The notes beneath the pieces were generated by a model. That model was not told the origin of the DNA. It saw only the letters and a list, made by a program, of their open reading frames with translations, and did not search any database. From NCBI GenBank assembly GCA_947463775.1, contig CANHVD010000274.1:1-7326 (forward strand): a stretch of DNA of 7,326 nucleotides. The letters are read 5' to 3'. The stretch comes from Planctomycetaceae bacterium. Lineage in GTDB: Bacteria; Planctomycetota; Planctomycetia; Planctomycetales; Planctomycetaceae. The translations under genes were made by a program, and so were the position numbers. The first letter of the stretch is position 1, and each line of letters starts with the position of its first letter. Shown here in pieces: positions 1 through 5,450 of the stretch.

Positions 1-762
1 ATTAACGATGAACAGACAATTCAGCTTCTGTCTGAGATGAATCTCGATTTGCTGCTGGTCATTGGCTGGAGTCAGATTCTCAGCTCCGCAGCTCTGACCA
101 CCGCACGGATCGGAGCCATCGGTGCTCATGCGTCGCTGTTGCCTCACAATCGCGGCAGCGCGCCGATCAACTGGTCGATCATTCGCGGGGAAAAGACGAC
201 AGGGAATACTTTGATCTGGCTGGCCGACAATGTTGACGAAGGGCACATCATTGATCAGATCGAATTTCCAATATCTCCTTACGACACCTGCGACACGTTG
301 TATCAAAAAGTGGCTGAGTCCAATCACATTATGATCCAGCGAGTTCTCCCGAAGTTGCTGGCAGGAGAACGTCCCGGAGTACCACAACCGCCATCGGATG
401 AGCCATTGCTGGCTCGCCGACGTCCGGCCGATGGATTGCTGGACTGGCATCAGTCGGCAGTCAACGTCTATAACTTCATCCGCGCGCTGACTCGACCTTA
501 TCCCGGTGCATTCAGTTTTCTGGACGGTCGGCGCTGGATTATTCAGTCGGCGGCGTTGCTTCCGGGATCTCTCGAATGCGATGTTCCCGGAACAGTGATT
601 GGATCTGTCGTCAGCCCCGTTGCTGAATCGTGTGGACAAGTCGTCGCGTGCGGATCAGGCTATGTGCTTATCCTGGAAATTGAAGCCGACGATGGCACCA
701 TTTTAAAGGGCAGTTCCTTGAGCGATTGCGATTGGACAGGAAAGGTCTGGGCCCATGAGTAA
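1..762 (+). CDS. Formyltransferase, Fmt/ArnA-like (5' partial), likely sugar N-formyltransferase
   Basis: This reading frame is open from base 1, so the true start lies to the left; the ATG at 37 is probably internal. The 253 visible residues cover most of a formyltransferase, with roughly 60-70 N-terminal residues missing. Counting from the Met at base 37, residues 29-40 carry the HxSLLPxxRG signature (GAHASLLPHNRG), followed by APINW and, at 64-71, the NVDEGHII stretch. His31 and Asp67 match the catalytic His and Asp of Fmt and ArnA. The usual catalytic Asn two residues before the His is Gly29 here. A C-terminal piece (W137, then IRALTRPYPGAF at 148-159) matches the Fmt C-terminal region. 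The family transfers a formyl group from 10-formyltetrahydrofolate to an amine. The neighbours, a PIG-L deacetylase and a polyprenyl-phosphate sugar transferase, argue for an amino-sugar substrate rather than Met-tRNA. The fold assignment is strong; the substrate is inferred. Confidence 0.85.
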   Translation: MNDEQTIQLLSEMNLDLLLVIGWSQILSSAALTTARIGAIGAHASLLPHNRGSAPINWSIIRGEKTTGNTLIWLADNVDEGHIIDQIEFPISPYDTCDTLYQKVAESNHIMIQRVLPKLLAGERPGVPQPPSDEPLLARRRPADGLLDWHQSAVNVYNFIRALTRPYPGAFSFLDGRRWIIQSAALLPGSLECDVPGTVIGSVVSPVAESCGQVVACGSGYVLILEIEADDGTILKGSSLSDCDWTGKVWAHE

Positions 763-1432
763 CACTCCTGTCCTTGTCATCGCGGCCCATCCCGATGACG
801 AAGTCCTGGGCTGCGGCGGAGCCATCGCGTTGCATCGCGATGCAGGGGATCCGGTCACAGTCGTGATCGCGACGAAGGGACGAACGGCTGAGGACAGCTC
901 CAACGGTCAGCCTCAGTTTTCCTACACCAGTGCGGCGATGAAAGTGCTGGATGTGGCGGACTATCGATTTCTGGGGTTTCCCGATCAGAGGATGGATACG
1001 TTTGGACTGACGGACATTATTACTCCGCTGGAAGCCATCGTTCGTGAGATTCGTCCGCGAGTTGTCTACTGCCAATATGGTGGCGACATCAATCACGATC
1101 ACAATGTTCTCTTCCGCGCGGCACTGGTGGCGTTAAGACCTCAGGAGCCGTACCTGCAGACAGTACTGACATTCGACACCGCGAGCAGCACGGAGTGGGC
1201 GTATCCTCGGACGTTTATCCCGGATACGTGGCTGGATATCAGCAAGGGGCTCGAACGAAAGATCGCAGCGATGGCGTGCTACGAGCCTGAGCTGCGACCA
1301 TTTCCGCATCCGCGTTCCTGTGAGGCATTGCGACACCGAGCGGCGGCGTTTGGCAGCATGTGTTGCATGGAGGCTGCCGAGATCTTCATGACCGTTCGAC
1401 GGACATTGCGCAATGGTCAAACGCCTCTTTGA
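755..1432 (+). CDS. PIG-L/LmbE family zinc-dependent N-deacetylase
   Basis: This 225-residue protein is full length for the PIG-L (LmbE-like) family, whose members remove N-acetyl groups from GlcNAc-type sugars and related compounds using Zn. The N-terminal AAHPDDE motif (residues 10-16) supplies His12 and Asp15 as zinc ligands and Asp14 as the likely base. The second motif, DINHDH (111-116), supplies the third ligand, probably His116. A C-terminal HPRS block (185-188), followed by a Gly (200) and AAEIF (207-211), is typical of the bacterial sugar-type branch. There is no signal peptide, so the enzyme is probably cytoplasmic. The start overlaps the formyltransferase stop by 8 bases (ATGAGTAA) and has a purine-rich AAAGG at 741-745, nine bases upstream. 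With the formyltransferase it could exchange N-acetyl for N-formyl on a nucleotide- or lipid-linked sugar. The family is clear; the exact substrate is not visible. Confidence 0.92.
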   Translation: MSNTPVLVIAAHPDDEVLGCGGAIALHRDAGDPVTVVIATKGRTAEDSSNGQPQFSYTSAAMKVLDVADYRFLGFPDQRMDTFGLTDIITPLEAIVREIRPRVVYCQYGGDINHDHNVLFRAALVALRPQEPYLQTVLTFDTASSTEWAYPRTFIPDTWLDISKGLERKIAAMACYEPELRPFPHPRSCEALRHRAAAFGSMCCMEAAEIFMTVRRTLRNGQTPL

Positions 1433-2156
1433 TATCGTCTTCGCTTCACTGGCACTTGTAATGCTCGCCCCGGTGTTTCTGCTGGCGGCGATTGCTATTC
1501 GCGTGACAAGTCCAGGACCGGCTCTTTATCGGGCTCGACGAGCAGGGCGAGGCGGCGCTGAATTTGTGATGCACAAGTTTCGCACAATGCATGTGGTCCA
1601 GAAATCCCAGAGTGTAATCACGGGAACTCATGATGCTCGGGTCTTTCCCGTCGGCCGAATTCTGCGAGCTACAAAGATCGACGAGCTGCCTCAATTGTTC
1701 AACGTCCTGATGGGCCAGATGTCGATTGTGGGACCTCGTCCTGAGGATCCAGCCATCGTGGCGAAACACTATGGACCGCTGGGCCAGGAAACGTTGCAGG
1801 TTCGCCCGGGTCTCGCCAGCTACGGAAGCCTTTACAATTACACCCACGGACATCTGCTGTTGGATGACGCAGAGCCAGAAGCTTCTTACGTGAATCAGTT
1901 ATTGCCGATCAAGCTGGCACTGGAAGTTGTTTACGTCCGTAACAGGTCACTGACTGCGGACGTCCGCATCATCACCCGGACTATGTTCACCATCATCGGC
2001 ATTGCTTTCGGAAAGAGCCGCTTTGCCGAGCCGGGTGAAATCGAGGAAGCTCGACGGTTGTTAAACTCGGCTTCCAATCAAGGCATCCGATCTACCATGG
2101 CCAGTCAAACCCCAGATCAAGAGCGGGAGATGAATGTGTCAGGCCCCCGATACTGA
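1413..2156 (+). CDS. Polyprenyl-phosphate sugar-1-phosphate transferase (PglC/WcaJ-type bacterial sugar transferase)
   Basis: This 247-residue protein belongs to the bacterial sugar transferase family, the small monotopic phosphoglycosyl transferases. They move a sugar-1-phosphate from a UDP-sugar to undecaprenyl phosphate as the first committed step of O-antigen, capsule or exopolysaccharide synthesis. It opens with KRLFDIVFAS and a hydrophobic re-entrant helix (about residues 6-30). SPGPALYRARRAG (33-45) and KFRTM (55-59) follow, then IDELPQLFNVL (89-99), which contains the catalytic Asp90-Glu91 pair, and SIVGPRPE (104-111). It lacks the large N-terminal membrane domain of WbaP-type enzymes. 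The usual RPGITG block reads RPGLAS (131-136), and about 60 residues extend past the core. The start overlaps the deacetylase stop by 20 bases and has only a weak Shine-Dalgarno-like ACGGA (1399-1403), which fits translational coupling. Its last 65 bases overlap nadC on the other strand. Confidence 0.93.
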   Translation: MVKRLFDIVFASLALVMLAPVFLLAAIAIRVTSPGPALYRARRAGRGGAEFVMHKFRTMHVVQKSQSVITGTHDARVFPVGRILRATKIDELPQLFNVLMGQMSIVGPRPEDPAIVAKHYGPLGQETLQVRPGLASYGSLYNYTHGHLLLDDAEPEASYVNQLLPIKLALEVVYVRNRSLTADVRIITRTMFTIIGIAFGKSRFAEPGEIEEARRLLNSASNQGIRSTMASQTPDQEREMNVSGPRY

Positions 2157-2973
2157 TTCGTTCCACGCCGGTCTCCGCGACACTTCGTACGGTCTGCAGA
2201 GTGATGCCTCCGGACGCTTCCAGCAATGTTGTTGGGCAGTGTTCATCACGCAACGCGACGGCCTGACGAAGCTGCGGGGGAGACATATTGTCAAGCAGAA
2301 CGATTTCAGGTTTCTCCTTCAGGGCATCCAGCAATTGTTCGAGCGTATCAACTTCGATTTCGATCGACGTGTTTCGTCCCGAGTTCACCATATAGCGTCG
2401 CGCGTCCGCGACAGCCGATGCGCATGCGGAGTCTCCTCGAGCAGCCAGATGGTTGTCTTTAATCAGAACGCCGTCGTAAAGTCCCATACGATGATTTGTG
2501 CCGCCACCGCATCTGACCGCATATTTTTGCAACGCTCGGTAACCCGGCAATGTTTTTCGAGTATCAAGGATGCAGGCCTTCGTGCCGGCGATCGCATCGA
2601 CGAACTGAGCGGTTCTGGACGCGATGCCGCTGAGATGCGTCATGAAATTCAGGATCGTTCGTTCCCCAGTCAGAAGCGCACGAACTGAGCCGGTCAATGA
2701 GGCCAGCACGGTGCCACGATCAATCCGATCTCCATCATTCAATGGAACGAGCGCACTGACATCACTGGAGAGTTCATGGAAGACAATCGGGATCAGAGGC
2801 AAGCCGCTGACAACACCCGACTCCCGAGAGACGATTCGGACGGTGGCCTGAAGATCCGCAGGAATTGTGGACAGACAGGTCACGTCCCCCACGTCACGGA
2901 GATCTTCGTTGAGGGACATGCGAGCCAACGTGATAGCGGAACTTGTTGAGTCCTGATCAAAGAGCGGGGGCAT
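2092..2973 (-). CDS. nadC: Nicotinate-nucleotide pyrophosphorylase (quinolinate phosphoribosyltransferase)
   Basis: NadC joins quinolinate to PRPP and decarboxylates it, giving nicotinate mononucleotide, CO2 and pyrophosphate. This is the entry step from de novo synthesis into NAD. At 293 residues it has the usual length. Diagnostic blocks are ERTILNF (104-110), LDTRKT (136-141) with the substrate-binding Arg and Lys, GGGTNHR (156-162), LIKDNH (170-175), EIEVD (205-209), LLDNM (226-230), EASGGI (252-257) and SIGGLTHS (274-281). All key motifs are present, so an active enzyme is expected. The start at 2973 has a poor ribosome-binding site (CGGAAAA nearby). An internal Met19 is possible, but the segment before it is normal for family N-termini. 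It stands alone on this strand, with no nadA or nadB in the window. It is probably driven from its own promoter in the divergent region to its right. Confidence 0.95.
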   Translation of the reverse strand: MPPLFDQDSTSSAITLARMSLNEDLRDVGDVTCLSTIPADLQATVRIVSRESGVVSGLPLIPIVFHELSSDVSALVPLNDGDRIDRGTVLASLTGSVRALLTGERTILNFMTHLSGIASRTAQFVDAIAGTKACILDTRKTLPGYRALQKYAVRCGGGTNHRMGLYDGVLIKDNHLAARGDSACASAVADARRYMVNSGRNTSIEIEVDTLEQLLDALKEKPEIVLLDNMSPPQLRQAVALRDEHCPTTLLEASGGITLQTVRSVAETGVERISIGGLTHSSPALDLGFDWPW

Positions 2974-3021
2974 GCAAATTTTCCGTGGTTTCTTTTCAGA
3001 CTGCCTTCAATTCCGCAGTCA

Positions 3022-3027
3022 ATTGTA
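3022..3027 (-). promoter_or_regulatory. Candidate -10 element upstream of nadC
   Basis: Read on the minus strand this is TACAAT, five of six matches to the sigma-70 -10 consensus. It lies about 50 bases before the nadC start, implying a leader of about 40 bases. No convincing -35 hexamer sits 16-18 bases further upstream, so this is only a weak candidate. Confidence 0.25.
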
Positions 3028-3113
3028 CACTCGCAGATGAATCAAATGCAGAGGTTGAGCACATTAAGGTTTCGGTAGAGCTGCAGATTGAGACGTTCGC
3101 CAATTGCGTATAG

Positions 3114-3125
3114 GGGAATGTTCCC
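3114..3125. repeat. Short inverted repeat in the nadC/small-gene divergent region
   Basis: GGGAA and TTCCC flank a TG spacer, forming a perfect dyad. Its right half, AATGTTCC (3117-3124), recurs as a direct repeat at 3158-3165, 41 bases away, which is close to four helical turns. The site lies between nadC (minus) and the small plus-strand gene, so an operator for either is possible. No regulator family is recognised. Confidence 0.3.
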
Positions 3126-3183
3126 ATAACATCAGTCAGCAATCGATCGCTATTCCCAATGTTCCTTAGAGTGGATTCACACC

Positions 3184-3396
3184 ATGGTGAATGAAGTCAG
3201 AGATCTTACGATGGGCACTCGCAGTTCAATCGGACGCGGTGCACCGATGGGGTACGCACTTTGGGAGTATACCGCGAGCGGCTGGAATCTGCGCAAGAAT
3301 GCGGCGACACCGGGTGCAATCCCCTCGTCAGCTCCGAAAGCAGCCGGACAATTTGTCGGTCAGATTCGCGCGATCCCTTGTGTGGATGCCCAGTAA
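3184..3396 (+). CDS. Small hypothetical protein, 70 residues (probable)
   Basis: This is an unrecognised small protein with protein-like composition in a region otherwise lacking genes. The C-terminal 45 residues have a spaced pattern of Trp27, Trp34, Pro43-Gly44, Gly59-Gln60 and Pro65-Cys66, which I associate loosely with short planctomycete hypothetical proteins; that is a recollection, not a search result. There is no signal peptide or membrane segment, and no known enzyme motif. The ATG at 3184 follows a GAGTGG (3170-3175) that could serve as a ribosome-binding site. Met10 (3211) or Met22 (3247) are alternative starts, and the well-patterned part begins near Met22, so the true protein may be about 49 residues. 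It is divergent from nadC and followed by a hairpin at 3424-3453. Overlapping frames here are also open, which lowers confidence. Confidence 0.5.
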   Translation: MVNEVRDLTMGTRSSIGRGAPMGYALWEYTASGWNLRKNAATPGAIPSSAPKAAGQFVGQIRAIPCVDAQ

Positions 3397-3423
3397 GCTC
3401 CAGCCAACACCAGACAGTAATCA

Positions 3424-3453
3424 CTTCCACTCAACAAACGATGCGGGTGGAAG
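3424..3453. terminator. Hairpin downstream of the small gene, possible terminator
   Basis: CTTCCAC (3424-3430) and GTGGAAG (3447-3453) form a perfect 7-bp stem with a 16-base loop, starting 28 bases after the small gene's stop. No U-run follows on the plus strand, so a classical intrinsic terminator is not shown. Confidence 0.3.
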
Positions 3454-3473
3454 AACTGGTTAGTGAGCCTCAA

Positions 3474-3511
3474 TGGCGTCCACTTGCCGCCTGAGTGGCG
3501 CCCACTTGCCG
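3474..3511. repeat. Tandem 16-base direct repeat, 22-base period
   Basis: TGGCGTCCACTTGCCG (3474-3489) recurs as TGGCGCCCACTTGCCG (3496-3511), 15 of 16 bases identical, with a six-base spacer. The 22-base period places the copies about two helical turns apart. The function is unknown; a paired protein-binding site or a slippage remnant are both possible. Confidence 0.55.
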
Positions 3512-3695
3512 ACAGTGTTCCGGGCGAAAAAGAAGAACCGCCCCCAGAATTGAGCCCACAACTTAAGCCTTGCAAGCAGATTCCTTTAGCCCGAGGCCGT
3601 GGTTCGAAGCAGTAGCCAGCTCGCAACTGACGCAGAAGCTGAAGCTAGTTCGGCATGGAATAGCAGGAATACTCAACCGGAAAAGCGTTTGCAGT

Positions 3696-3738
3696 CTCGG
3701 GGTTTGGACCTTTTTGCGAATTCTTCGTTCACCCCGAG
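3696..3738 (-). terminator. Hairpin downstream of the 531-residue gene, possible terminator
   Basis: CTCGGGGT (3696-3703) and ACCCCGAG (3731-3738) form a perfect 8-bp stem. The 27-base loop has an internal CGAA/TTCG pairing that could extend the structure. It begins 20 bases after the stop of the minus-strand gene at 3758, where a terminator would be expected. There is no U-tract after it on the minus strand, so it could instead be an mRNA-stabilising 3' hairpin. Confidence 0.4.
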
Positions 3739-3757
3739 TTCATCAGTCAAATAATGA

Positions 3758-5353
3758 TCACTCCGCTTTGCCCGGCGTTTCATACAGCTTAGTGGTTTGT
3801 CCGCGCGAAACCGTTGCCTTATTTCGTCGTGGGGAAAACGCCGTATGTCCCAGCGAGACCATCGGTTTGGTGAATTTAGTTGCAGAGGATGTTCCGACAT
3901 CTTCGAATGAGTCACGGGCCCCGATCACTGTGAGGCTCTTTGCACCATTCGGAAGGTTGGCAGGATAATCCTTGGTTGGCGAATAGACCAATCGCTTGCT
4001 TGTATAGCCAACGTACTCGAGGAACTTGTCAAGCTCCATTACATAAACGCCATTGCCCTTGGCCTCATCGTCCAGTTCGAGTGCAAGTTCGCGAATCTTC
4101 ATGTAGATCGCCTGTTGAGCACTATCCTGAGTGTTCTCGTCCCCCAGGTTACCTCGAACGAGGAATCGAACCGAAGATGTCAGGTTGTTCGGAATATCCG
4201 AAGTGGTCAACTCTGCGCCATCCTTACCGATCAGCTTGCCCAGGTCATTCACGTGTAAAACCACTTCTGCGCCGCTGGTTCTTACGATCTGATTGAACTC
4301 TTCGCGATCTGTCCCTGGATTTCCATCGAAGTCCAGCAATCCGACTACAGCGATTTGAATCTTCTGACCGGGCCAGAACAACGGAGAGTAAATTGGATCT
4401 CCGGCTGCCGGCGGATCATTACGTTTCTGCTTCACGATTCTGGCTTTGGCCTCATGACTGCCAACCAGTTCCACAACCTCAATCTTCCCTTTAATGTCAG
4501 TATCGCCCTGCCGACGACCCACTCCACCATTGTCCTTTGCATAGACAGAGAACGTCATACCAACGAGGACGTTATCAGCGGAACCCACATCAATCGTACA
4601 TAGCTGAGACTGCTGATCGACGAAGAGCAAACTCCCATCGGGACGTTCGAACTTCAGATCCTCAATCTCCATTTTTGCTTTGCGGAGACTTTTCAGAGCT
4701 TTGGTGTTGTTAGTCTTTTCGTCATCGAGCACGAGCATTTCATTTCGGTGCGCGTCCTGAACATTCGAGAAAGTTGTTTCCACCTGCAGCAACTGGGCGG
4801 CGATTTCGTCGAACTGTTTGGTTCGCTGAGCCAGTTGCTCACTGTGCATCCGCTCTTTCTCGGTCAGTTCCTGATCTTTCTGAGCCAGCGTTGCCTGAAC
4901 ACCGGCGATGACCTTAGTCTGGCTCGCTACGATGTCTTCGAGTTCTTTAGTTTTTGCGGCGAGTTGCACCTGTCGATCTGCATTTGCGGCAGATTGAATC
5001 TCGCGGTCAACAGCATTACTGATCATGGCTCCTTCCAGCGACTTGCCAGAGGAGGAGCCATCAGCCGCCAAAGAATTGATCTGAGCCTGAGATTCAGTGA
5101 CTGCTCGATTTACGGTATCGTCGGCCGCACCTGTTGCTGTCCGACCTACCAGATCACGAAGCGCCGTGACGTCTCCCTGAACGTTGACGATCGCCCCCTT
5201 TGCCTCTGATTCAGCTTTTTTAGCGGAGTCAAACTGACGCTGAAGGTCAGAACTTTGCTGCCATGCGAAATACCATGCAACACCCAGCCCTACCGAAAGC
5301 AGAGCGAAGATTGCATGAGAAATCAGGAGACCATTGCCGTCTTTGGATGCCAT
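3758..5353 (-). CDS. Membrane-anchored coiled-coil protein, paralog B (531 residues), BRCT-like C-terminal domain
   Basis: The function is unknown. Residues 1-8 are a short polar head and 9-30 a single transmembrane segment rich in Leu, Gly and Ala. From about 34 to 235 there is a largely helical, charged region of coiled-coil type, with an Ala/Ser/Gly break near 95-110. Residues 238-330 form a beta-rich domain with GSLLFVD, the protein's only Cys (252), an IDVGS block and GMTFSVYAKD (265-274), loosely like the C-terminal domain of FlgT. Residues 331-450 hold IAVVGLLDFDGNPGTDREEF (334-353), RFLVRG (396-401) and NGVYVMELDKFLEYVGY (434-450), an order resembling a BRCT fold. About 80 residues follow the GY, basic and rich in Ser, Thr and Pro; the paralog has only 17. 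A Shine-Dalgarno-like AAGG lies seven bases before the ATG. It is probably cotranscribed with the upstream paralog, 97 bases away. The bulk is probably outside the cytoplasmic membrane, but the charges do not settle topology. Confidence 0.88.
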   Translation of the reverse strand: MASKDGNGLLISHAIFALLSVGLGVAWYFAWQQSSDLQRQFDSAKKAESEAKGAIVNVQGDVTALRDLVGRTATGAADDTVNRAVTESQAQINSLAADGSSSGKSLEGAMISNAVDREIQSAANADRQVQLAAKTKELEDIVASQTKVIAGVQATLAQKDQELTEKERMHSEQLAQRTKQFDEIAAQLLQVETTFSNVQDAHRNEMLVLDDEKTNNTKALKSLRKAKMEIEDLKFERPDGSLLFVDQQSQLCTIDVGSADNVLVGMTFSVYAKDNGGVGRRQGDTDIKGKIEVVELVGSHEAKARIVKQKRNDPPAAGDPIYSPLFWPGQKIQIAVVGLLDFDGNPGTDREEFNQIVRTSGAEVVLHVNDLGKLIGKDGAELTTSDIPNNLTSSVRFLVRGNLGDENTQDSAQQAIYMKIRELALELDDEAKGNGVYVMELDKFLEYVGYTSKRLVYSPTKDYPANLPNGAKSLTVIGARDSFEDVGTSSATKFTKPMVSLGHTAFSPRRNKATVSRGQTTKLYETPGKAE

Positions 5354-5450
5354 CTGACTGCCTTACAGGTTCTCAACCACTGACAGGATTCGCAAGCGTT
5401 TGCAGCCATGCGATCTCCATCAGACACGATCACTGAAAGAATATCTAACG
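5354..5450 (-). other. 97-base spacer between the two paralogs
   Basis: This spacer contains no clear terminator or promoter, so readthrough from the upstream paralog is likely. It carries a 12-base motif (5394-5405) and CTCAACC (5372-5378), which recur in the same order downstream of the second paralog (3683-3694 and 3672-3678). This may be a trace of the duplication. Confidence 0.5.

Larger units (their letters stand above)
3397..3757. other. Intergenic region between the small gene and the paralog pair
   Basis: These 361 bases hold no gene I can support. Open frames in them run into the antisense of the minus-strand gene or lack any recognisable pattern. They contain a 7-bp-stem hairpin (3424-3453), a tandem 16-base repeat (3474-3511), an 8-bp-stem hairpin (3696-3738), and a 12-base motif (3683-3694) also found after the other paralog (5394-5405). 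A GGTTCGAA string near 3600 resembles a tRNA T-loop but has no matching stem. Confidence 0.6.

Noticed and set aside
668..1102. Minus-strand open frame of 144 codons
   Set aside because: It is antisense to the formyltransferase and PIG-L genes, whose motifs are unmistakable.
2134..2688. Plus-strand open frame of 184 codons
   Set aside because: It is antisense to nadC, which has every family motif; this frame shows none.
3596..3625. GGTTCGAA string resembling a tRNA T-loop
   Set aside because: The flanking bases do not form a T-stem, and no acceptor, D or anticodon arm is visible.
3570..3968. Plus-strand open frame of 132 codons
   Set aside because: More than half of it is antisense to the paralog B coding region, and it has no recognisable motif.
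4748..5209. Plus-strand open frame of 153 codons
   Set aside because: It is the mirror of the paralog B coiled coil; helix-rich coding often gives long antisense frames rich in Leu, Phe and Cys.
5391..5405. GCAAGCGTTTGC as a hairpin terminator between the paralogs
   Set aside because: The stem is only four base pairs and no U-run follows, so readthrough is more likely.
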